This document shows positions 58,333-64,000 of a stretch of 64,000 nucleotides of DNA, piece by piece. Source of the DNA: Companilactobacillus kimchiensis (GTDB lineage: Bacteria; Bacillota; Bacilli; Lactobacillales; Lactobacillaceae); contig NZ_JQCF01000004.1 of assembly GCF_001438805.1 (NCBI RefSeq), positions 62,001 to 126,000 on the forward strand, written 5' to 3'. The position numbers were made by a program, and so were the translations under genes. Below the pieces are notes generated by a model that saw only the letters and a list, made by a program, of their open reading frames with translations, ran no database searches and was not told the origin of the DNA. How positions within the stretch are numbered: position 1 is the first letter of the stretch; every line of letters starts with the position of its first letter.

Positions 58333-58971
58333 CTAAATTAAATTTAAAGACTTTAAACTAGAAAATGTTTTTTTGGTAATAATTAAGTGATCTATTAAAT
58401 TTATTCCTATTAAATGGCAACACTTTTTTAACCTCAGACTAAACTCCTGATCATTCCTTGAAAACATCAGTGAACCATTTGGATGATTATGTGCAATCAC
58501 AATTTGTGTTGCCGACATCCTAATAGCCTCACGTAAGATATCTCGTGGATGAACTGTTGCCTGATCAACCGTGCCAATAAAAATAATCTTCTCATCAATT
58601 ATATGATAGCTGTTATTCAAATAAACAGCGACCAGTTTTTCCTGTGGGGCACCACCAATTTTATTTATTAAATGTCGACCTACATCATCTACAGAAACAA
58701 CTGTTTCGGATAAGGTGTCAGACTGAACTTTGCGCGTACCTAATTCAATTGCGGCCAAAACCTTACAAGCTTGAGCCACTCCTATACCATTAAACGCCAT
58801 TAATTGCTCTAAACTCAAATTTAAACCATTAGAATTGCAAATGATTTTTTGAGCCAGATCAGAGACACGATTTTTTCTCGTGCCATTCCCAATGATTACG
58901 GCCAATAATTCTTCATTTTTTAGTGTACTAACACCATATGCTAAAATCTTTTCTCTTAAATTTATCATCAT
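58333..58971 (-). CDS. radC: RadC family JAB domain protein
   Basis: A 212-residue protein with an N-terminal helix-hairpin-helix segment (AFNGIGVAQACKVLAAIELG) and a C-terminal JAB/MPN domain with the zinc-ligand motif HNHPNGSLMFSRND. The family was once thought to act in DNA repair, but the function remains unclear. It lies between folC (nine bases upstream) and mreB. Confidence 0.93.
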   Translation of the reverse strand: MMINLREKILAYGVSTLKNEELLAVIIGNGTRKNRVSDLAQKIICNSNGLNLSLEQLMAFNGIGVAQACKVLAAIELGTRKVQSDTLSETVVSVDDVGRHLINKIGGAPQEKLVAVYLNNSYHIIDEKIIFIGTVDQATVHPRDILREAIRMSATQIVIAHNHPNGSLMFSRNDQEFSLRLKKCCHLIGINLIDHLIITKKTFSSLKSLNLI

Positions 58972-58979
58972 ATCTCAAA

Positions 58980-60245
58980 CTACGAGAAATAATGTTCCAA
59001 ATCAGAAATCAGATAAAACGAACCAGTTATCAAAAGTATTTGTTTTCTATTCATCTTACTAATAATTTTCTGTAACTCATCATGATAATTTTCAACAAAG
59101 GAAACATTGTCATAAACTGACAAATCATAATCTTCAGCTTTAGCAGAACGTGCCATATCAAGCGTTGTGATATAAATATGTTCTGTTTTCGGAGCCAATT
59201 CTTCCAAAATCTCTTGTCGATCCTTATCTTTCATTCCAGCATACAAAACAATTATATCCTTATTTTCATAATTAATTGTTAAAGAATTAATTAAATTGTG
59301 AATTGCCGAAATATTATGAGCTCCATCCATCAAAATCATTGGTTTTTGTTGAACGATCTGAGCTCGTGCAGGCAAATGATTTCTATCTAGATTGTCCTTA
59401 ATAGCAGTTGTTGAAACTCTCAAATCATGACCTTCTTGATAACAAATAAATGCACGAATGGCAATTGAAGCATTCATTGCCGTAGTTTTTTCAAAACCTT
59501 GGCAATCAATTCCCTCAATGTCTACTCTATCATCATAATATATAAACGATAGTCTAAAATTATTATTTTTATAATTTTTTATACCAAATTCACGGCCAAA
59601 TTTAAAAATCGGACTATTTTTCTTCTCAGCCGTTTCTTCAATAATGTCCTGAACTGAATCCTGTAAAAGGCCAGTCACAATTGGCACATTAGATTTTATG
59701 ATTCCTGATTTTTCCTTGGCAATATCCTGAATCGTAGGACCAATCAATTTTTCATGATCCAAATCGATTGAAGTAATGATTGAAAGTACCGGCGTAATGA
59801 CATTAGTTTTATCATGCGCCGCTCCAATACCTGCTTCAATGACTGCCACATCTACACGACCACAGAAATAAAAATAACCCAAAATGGTAACAAATTCAAA
59901 TTCAGCTAGAGGAATATCACCGATTTTATCCTTAATAAAATTAACTTCTTCCAATAAATCAGCATTAGAAATATATTGATGATTTATTTGAATTCGCTCA
60001 TTAAACTCGTTGATAAATGGTGAAGTAAACATTCCCACTCGTTTACCGGTACCCTCTAATAAATTAGCTAAAAAGTTAGTTGTCGTTCCTTTACCGTTGG
60101 TACCAGTAATATGAATCGTTTCATAACTGTTCTGAGGATTACCTAAAACATTTAATGCCTCTTTAATATTATCTAAATTGTTAGTTCGATGAAATTTAGG
60201 TAATGAATGAATATAGTTAACTGCTGCTTGATAATTTTCTAACAA
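58980..60245 (-). CDS. folC: Folylpolyglutamate synthase / dihydrofolate synthase
   Basis: Mur-ligase-like enzyme that adds glutamate to dihydropteroate and to folates. It has the ATP motif GTNGKGTT, the FTSPF and YISNADLLEE segments, ITSIDLDHEKLIGPTI, and DGAHNISA. From TTG at 60245 (GGAG eight bases upstream) it is 421 residues; the further upstream codons lie in the valS terminator and are not coding. It is followed by radC. Confidence 0.94.
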   Translation of the reverse strand: MLENYQAAVNYIHSLPKFHRTNNLDNIKEALNVLGNPQNSYETIHITGTNGKGTTTNFLANLLEGTGKRVGMFTSPFINEFNERIQINHQYISNADLLEEVNFIKDKIGDIPLAEFEFVTILGYFYFCGRVDVAVIEAGIGAAHDKTNVITPVLSIITSIDLDHEKLIGPTIQDIAKEKSGIIKSNVPIVTGLLQDSVQDIIEETAEKKNSPIFKFGREFGIKNYKNNNFRLSFIYYDDRVDIEGIDCQGFEKTTAMNASIAIRAFICYQEGHDLRVSTTAIKDNLDRNHLPARAQIVQQKPMILMDGAHNISAIHNLINSLTINYENKDIIVLYAGMKDKDRQEILEELAPKTEHIYITTLDMARSAKAEDYDLSVYDNVSFVENYHDELQKIISKMNRKQILLITGSFYLISDLEHYFS

Positions 60246-60266
60246 TTTCCCCACTCCATTTTTTAT

Positions 60267-60297
60267 TAAAGAAAAAGGGTTGGCCGAATGCCAACCC
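60267..60297 (-). terminator. Intrinsic terminator of valS
   Basis: GGGTTGGC, a 5-base loop and GCCAACCC form an 8-bp perfect stem with TTTTTCTTT on the minus strand, 22 bases after the valS stop and just before folC. Confidence 0.87.
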
Positions 60298-60318
60298 AAT
60301 TCATTATATACTCAAATA

Positions 60319-62967
60319 TTATTTGTTGTCTTTTAATTGTTGAATTCTTTGTTGTACCTTAGCTTGACGTGATTGATAATCAGCTAGTTTTTCTTTTTGC
60401 TCATTAACAACCTTTTCAGGTGCCTTAGCCACAAAGCCTTTATTTGATAATTTCTTATCAATTCGAGTGATTTCTTGATCTAGTTTAGCAATTTCTTCAT
60501 TTTGACGAGCAATTTCATCATCAATGTTGATCAATTCAGCTAAAGGAACATACAATTCAGCATTAGTTGTGACAGCTGTCATAGCAAGTGCTGGAGCCAC
60601 TAAATCAGTCGCAACTTGTAAGTCCTTAGGATGCATGAAACGATCAATATATTCCTCATTGTTCAAAATAATAGCTTTGATTTTATCATCTTGAGGTTTG
60701 ATCATGATATCAACGGCACTAGACATTGGTGCACTAGCTTCCACACGAATCTTTCTTGATGACTTAATCAGATCGATCAAGACGTCCATTTGACTCATAG
60801 CTTCAGCATCATCAAGTTTTTCATGATATTCAGGATATTTAGCATTCATAATTGTCTTGCCATTATGAGGCATTGATAACCAGATCTTTTCAGTTACGAA
60901 AGGCATGATTGGGTGCATCAAACGAAGTGTTTGATCAAGCACATAAGTCAAAATCATCTTCTTTTGTTTCTTAGCAGCTTCATCGTCACCTGTAAGTGTT
61001 GCCTTACTCATTTCGATATACCAGTCACAAAGGTCATTCCAGATAAAGTTATACATGCTACGACCAACTTCACCAAAATCAAACGTTCCCATCAAACGGT
61101 TAACATCTTTCACAGTGTTGTTCAACTTAGCCAAAATCCACTTATCAGAAAGATCATAACTAGTTACAGCTGAAAGGTCATCCATTGCTGGTGTGTCGTC
61201 ATCAAGATTCATGATCACATAACGTGAGGCATTCCAGATTTTATTGATAAAGTTCCAAGCTGAATCCATCTTGTCATAACTAAAACGAGTATCTTGACCA
61301 GGTGTTGAACCATTCATCAAGAACCAACGCAATGCATCAGCACCGTACTTCTCAATAACATCCATTGGGTCGATACCATTACCAAGTGACTTACTCATCT
61401 TACGACCTTGTTCATCACGGATCAAACCATGGATCACAACGTTATCAAATGGCTTCTTCTCAGTAAATTTCAAACTTTGGAAAATCATTCTTGAAACCCA
61501 GAAGAAGATAATGTCATAACCAGTAACTAAGGTATCAGTTGGGAAGTAACGTTTGTAATCGTCAGCATTCTCATCTGGCCAACCCATAGTTGAGAATGGC
61601 CATAAAGCACTTGAGAACCATGTGTCAAGCACGTCTGATTCTTGATCCCAGTTTTCTGGATCTTTAGGTGCTTCTTCACCAACGTAAGTTTCACCTGTCT
61701 TCTTGTTGTACCAAGCGGGAATTTGATGTCCCCACCATAGTTGACGTGAGATAACCCAATCATGAACATTATCCATCCATTGAGTGAAAGTATCTTCAAA
61801 ACGGTCAGGTACAAAGTTAACTTTGTCATTACCTTGTTGATACTTCAATGCCATTTCAGCAAGTGGCTTCATCTTAACGAACCATTGGGTTGAAAGTCTT
61901 GGTTCAACTTGAACACCAGAGCGCTCTGAATGACCAACACTATGCATGTATGGTTCGATATTGATCATGTCACCATTATCCTGTAAATCTTTAACGATTG
62001 CTTTACGAGCTTCAAAACGATCCATACCGTTATACTTACCAGCATTTTCGTTCATCGTACCATCGGCGTTCATCGTGTTGATACGTTTGAGATCATGACG
62101 ATTACCAACTAAGAAGTCATTAGGGTCATGAGCTGGAGTAATTTTAACCATACCAGTACCAAAAGCCTTATCAACATAGTGATCAGTAATGATTGGAATC
62201 TTACGATCAACTAATGGGACAATAACTTCTTTACCAACGATATCCTTGTAACGGTCATCATCAGGAGCGACGGCAACGGCAACATCACCGAACATTGTTT
62301 CAGGACGTGTTGTGGCGATTTCAATGAAGCCAGAACCATCAGCAAATGGATACTTAACATGGTAGAAAGCACCTTGGTCATCCTTGTGGATAACTTCAAT
62401 ATCTGACAAAGCAGTTTGTAATTGTGGATCCCAATTGATGATATATTCACCACGGTAGATTAAACCTTCGTTATATAACTTAACGAAAACCTTACGTACA
62501 GCCTTTGACAAGCCTTCATCCAAGGTAAATCTTTCACGTGAGTAATCAAGTGATAAACCTAATTTACCCCACTGTGATTTGATAATAGAAGCAAATTCAT
62601 CCTTCCATTTCCAAACTTCTTCAACAAACTTCTCACGTCCAAGATCATAACGAGTAATCCCTTGTTCGCGTAATTTTGCTTCAACTTTGGCTTGAGTAGC
62701 GATACCGGCATGATCCATACCAGGAAGATACAATGTATCGTAACCTTGCATCCGTTTGTAACGAATCAAAGTATCTTGAATCGTTGTGTCCCAAGCATGA
62801 CCCAAGTGCAATTTACCAGTAACATTTGGTGGTGGGATAACAATTGAATATGGTTTAGCTTTCTTGTCGCCAGAAGGTTTGAAGTCATCGTCATCTAACC
62901 AAGTTTGGTAACGACCAGCTTCGACTTCTTGTGGATTGTATTTCGTGTCCATGTCGATTTCTCTCAT
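60319..62967 (-). CDS. valS: Valyl-tRNA synthetase
   Basis: Class I synthetase that charges tRNA-Val and edits threonine. It is 882 residues: [14 protein letters not shown] (HIGH motif), a CP1 editing domain ([15 protein letters not shown]), [10 protein letters not shown] (KMSKS motif) and a C-terminal coiled coil (residues about 815-880) that contacts the tRNA elbow. AAGGAG lies seven bases before the ATG at 62967. A valine T-box is upstream, but its terminator ends about 385 bases before the start; the stretch between holds an unusual hairpin repeat. Confidence 0.98.
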   Translation of the reverse strand: MREIDMDTKYNPQEVEAGRYQTWLDDDDFKPSGDKKAKPYSIVIPPPNVTGKLHLGHAWDTTIQDTLIRYKRMQGYDTLYLPGMDHAGIATQAKVEAKLREQGITRYDLGREKFVEEVWKWKDEFASIIKSQWGKLGLSLDYSRERFTLDEGLSKAVRKVFVKLYNEGLIYRGEYIINWDPQLQTALSDIEVIHKDDQGAFYHVKYPFADGSGFIEIATTRPETMFGDVAVAVAPDDDRYKDIVGKEVIVPLVDRKIPIITDHYVDKAFGTGMVKITPAHDPNDFLVGNRHDLKRINTMNADGTMNENAGKYNGMDRFEARKAIVKDLQDNGDMINIEPYMHSVGHSERSGVQVEPRLSTQWFVKMKPLAEMALKYQQGNDKVNFVPDRFEDTFTQWMDNVHDWVISRQLWWGHQIPAWYNKKTGETYVGEEAPKDPENWDQESDVLDTWFSSALWPFSTMGWPDENADDYKRYFPTDTLVTGYDIIFFWVSRMIFQSLKFTEKKPFDNVVIHGLIRDEQGRKMSKSLGNGIDPMDVIEKYGADALRWFLMNGSTPGQDTRFSYDKMDSAWNFINKIWNASRYVIMNLDDDTPAMDDLSAVTSYDLSDKWILAKLNNTVKDVNRLMGTFDFGEVGRSMYNFIWNDLCDWYIEMSKATLTGDDEAAKKQKKMILTYVLDQTLRLMHPIMPFVTEKIWLSMPHNGKTIMNAKYPEYHEKLDDAEAMSQMDVLIDLIKSSRKIRVEASAPMSSAVDIMIKPQDDKIKAIILNNEEYIDRFMHPKDLQVATDLVAPALAMTAVTTNAELYVPLAELINIDDEIARQNEEIAKLDQEITRIDKKLSNKGFVAKAPEKVVNEQKEKLADYQSRQAKVQQRIQQLKDNK

Positions 62968-63069
62968 AGGTGTTCTCCTTAAAAATATTTAATATACGTT
63001 AGTTTGAAAAGATTCTTTCTTAGTGGGTTTAGTTGTATGATGCCGTCTTCCACAAACATTGAAATTTGG

Positions 63070-63107
63070 CTGGAACGATGCGGACACAACTTCAATTTTT
63101 GTTCCAG
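63070..63107. repeat. Inverted repeat in the valS leader
   Basis: CTGGAAC (63070-63076) and GTTCCAG (63101-63107) are perfect 7-base arms. A second pair, ATTGAA (63058-63063) and TTCAAT (63092-63097), interlocks with the first, so two alternative hairpins are possible. Confidence 0.5.
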
Positions 63108-63226
63108 ACTAATATATTTTTTTATTTCATTGCTGAAAAGAAATTACATCACAATTCACAACTAGACAATTAATAATCAATGAGAAAGAATCTCAAAATT
63201 AAATAATGGTACTAAAACTATCATGA

Positions 63227-63340
63227 TATACGGACGTCTTTCGACGTCCCCATAATAGCTTCTAAGTGGCATAGCCACTTAAATCGGTATACGGACGTCT
63301 TTCGACGTCCCCATAATAGCTTCTAAGTGGCATAGCCACT
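63227..63340 (-). repeat. Two copies of a 53-base double-hairpin module
   Basis: Bases 63227-63279 and 63288-63340 are identical, spaced 61 bases apart. On the minus strand each copy folds into AAGTGGC/GCCACTT-type and GGACGTC-GAAA-GACGTCC hairpins. The first hairpin of the upstream copy is extended by ATAGCTTCT/AGAAGCTAT. The GAAA loop is a GNRA tetraloop only on this strand, which is the strand transcribed toward valS. Confidence 0.85.
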
Positions 63341-63350
63341 AAGAAGCTAT

Positions 63351-63388
63351 AAAAAAAAAGAGCCCTCATCCGAATAGGACGAAGACTC
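63351..63388 (-). terminator. T-box-controlled terminator of the valS leader
   Basis: GAGTCTTCGTCC pairs with GGATGAGGGCTC over 12 bp (with G-U pairs), 5-base loop, then nine T on the minus strand. Confidence 0.9.
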
Positions 63389-63560
63389 GCGGTACCACCT
63401 AAATTAAGAATCTCAAAGAGACTCTTCACTCAACAGTTAACGGTGGCCCGATCTTTTTCAAGATAGCTCGCAGGTAACAATCAATTAGCTTGATTTGGCA
63501 ATTCTCAACAACATGCCTTCTCTGAAATCTGACTAATCAACCCTCCTGTTCAAAGCTGAT
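63351..63560 (-). promoter_or_regulatory. T-box leader of valS (valine specifier)
   Basis: On the minus strand a stem I closed by CAGG/CCTG (63545-63548 with 63471-63474) holds the specifier GTT at 63476-63478, followed by A. The T-box element AGGTGGTACCGCG (about 63390-63402) and the terminator follow. Uncharged tRNA-Val should promote read-through. The specifier codon and the next gene (valS) agree. Confidence 0.9.
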
Positions 63561-63566
63561 ATTTTG

Positions 63567-63595
63567 ATAATAAATCATAATTTAAGAAACGTCAA
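63567..63595 (-). promoter_or_regulatory. Promoter of the valS T-box leader
   Basis: TTGACG (63590-63595), a 17-base spacer and TATTAT (63567-63572) on the minus strand, starting right after the thiI stop codon and ending just before the T-box. Confidence 0.78.
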
Positions 63596-63601
63596 TTAAT
63601 T

Positions 63602-64000
63602 TTATAGTAAACTACTGATATTTTCTTGATCACTTTCCATGAACTTGTCGCCATGTTCAACAGTTGTAATCTTGATTCCGTCCATTGAACGTTGTAACAA
63701 TCCCTCGATATCAAGAGAACTCTCGTACTTACGAGTCTTCTCCATATTAGGACGGGTCTTTGGTGATGGTGGAGCAAAGACTGTACAACAGTCCTCAAAT
63801 GGTTGGATAGATAAATTGAAGGTATCAATCTTCTCGGCTAATCTGATAATTTCAGTCTTATCCATCGTAGCAACGGGACGTAAAATTGGTGTAGTTGTAA
63901 CATCATTGATAGCAGCCATACTTTCAAGTGTTTGTGAGGCCACTTGCCCCACGGCTTCACCATTAAAAATAGCAAGGCCATTTTCCTTTTCACGAATCAT
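63602..64000 (-). CDS. thiI: tRNA 4-thiouridine synthase ThiI, C-terminal part (cut by window edge)
   Basis: Uses persulfide sulfur to make s4U8 in tRNA, and in some bacteria the thiamine thiazole. Only the last 132 residues are visible; the start lies beyond base 64000. The segment [17 protein letters not shown] and the downstream [15 protein letters not shown] and [16 protein letters not shown] are typical of the adenylating domain end of ThiI. No C-terminal rhodanese domain follows, so this is the short form. A cysteine desulfurase gene is commonly adjacent upstream, outside this window. Confidence 0.93.
   Translation of the reverse strand: MIREKENGLAIFNGEAVGQVASQTLESMAAINDVTTTPILRPVATMDKTEIIRLAEKIDTFNLSIQPFEDCCTVFAPPSPKTRPNMEKTRKYESSLDIEGLLQRSMDGIKITTVEHGDKFMESDQENISSLL

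Larger units (their letters stand above)
62968..63350 (-). other. Long valS leader segment between the T-box terminator and the gene
   Basis: This 383-base stretch has no credible open frame. It contains, on the valS strand, two 53-base double-hairpin modules (63340 to 63227), an AT-rich stretch, and a 38-base imperfect stem region (63070-63107, CTGGAAC/GTTCCAG arms). The ribosome site of valS is at its end. It would be part of the valS mRNA leader if transcription starts at the T-box promoter. Confidence 0.7.

Noticed and set aside
60913-61173. Open frame antisense to valS
   Set aside because: A shadow of the conserved valS reading frame; no start signal and no family resemblance.
63227-63340. 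CRISPR array
   Set aside because: Only two repeats of 53 bases with an 8-base gap; there are no spacers and no cas genes in the window.

Overview
The window is ordinary core chromosome of a low-GC Gram-positive lactic acid bacterium (family Lactobacillaceae). The evidence is a canonical Firmicutes dcw cluster with mraZ, sepF, ylmG/ylmH and divIVA, the Firmicutes-only RNA polymerase epsilon subunit, two RNase J paralogues, a D-lactate dehydrogenase, a four-gene pyruvate dehydrogenase operon, T-box leaders and strong AGGAGG-type ribosome binding sites. A Companilactobacillus-like species is my guess from the general look of the proteins; it is not proven here. I see no rRNA, tRNA, insertion sequence, prophage or CRISPR array. 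About 63 protein genes fill the window, most on the minus strand.

Layout. 1-7.9 kb: clpX, tig, tuf, a TPR protein, RNase J2 and rpsO (minus), with rpsT divergent. 8-15.5 kb: holA, comEC, comEA, a PDZ/Lon-type protease, coaD, rsmD, ylbG and ftsW. 15.6-18.6 kb: typA, then an inositol-phosphatase-like gene and a UPF0223 gene. 18.7-24.7 kb: the pdhABCD operon and D-lactate dehydrogenase, both acting at the pyruvate node. 24.9-28.5 kb (plus): def, rpoY, rnjA and a lipid kinase. 28.5-36.7 kb (minus): recD2, a TPR gene and a phosphatase, then nudF, a small membrane protein, mtnN, cysteine desulfurase, a DUF1831 gene and mnmA, a probable tRNA thiolation and salvage operon. 36.8-53.2 kb: the dcw cluster from mraZ to divIVA, then ileS behind its own T-box, then a cold-shock-like gene. 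53.4-58.3 kb: a 38-residue membrane protein (plus), thiT behind a TPP riboswitch, minD/minC, mreD/mreC and mreB. 58.3-64 kb: radC, folC, valS behind a long T-box leader, and the 3' part of thiI, cut by the window edge.

How the genes fit together. Division (FtsZ/A/L/W, DivIB, PBP2B, SepF), site selection (MinCD, DivIVA), elongation (MreBCD) and precursor synthesis (MraY, MurD, MurG) are nearly contiguous. Two aminoacyl-tRNA synthetase genes carry T-boxes whose specifier codons I could read (ATC for ileS, GTT for valS). The thiamine transporter is under TPP control, and thiamine diphosphate is also the cofactor of PdhAB. RNase J1 and J2 are encoded at separate loci, and J2 has lost catalytic ligands.

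I found no clearly new multi-gene system. The least explained DNA is the roughly 390-base stretch between the valS T-box terminator and valS. It holds two copies of a 53-base module; read on the valS strand, each copy folds into two hairpins, one capped by a GAAA tetraloop. Other points worth a second look are a cysteine-free DUF1831 protein between cysteine desulfurase and mnmA, GAG-rich codon use in mnmA, a promoter-associated inverted repeat before nudF, and a thiT ribosome binding site embedded in the riboswitch terminator.
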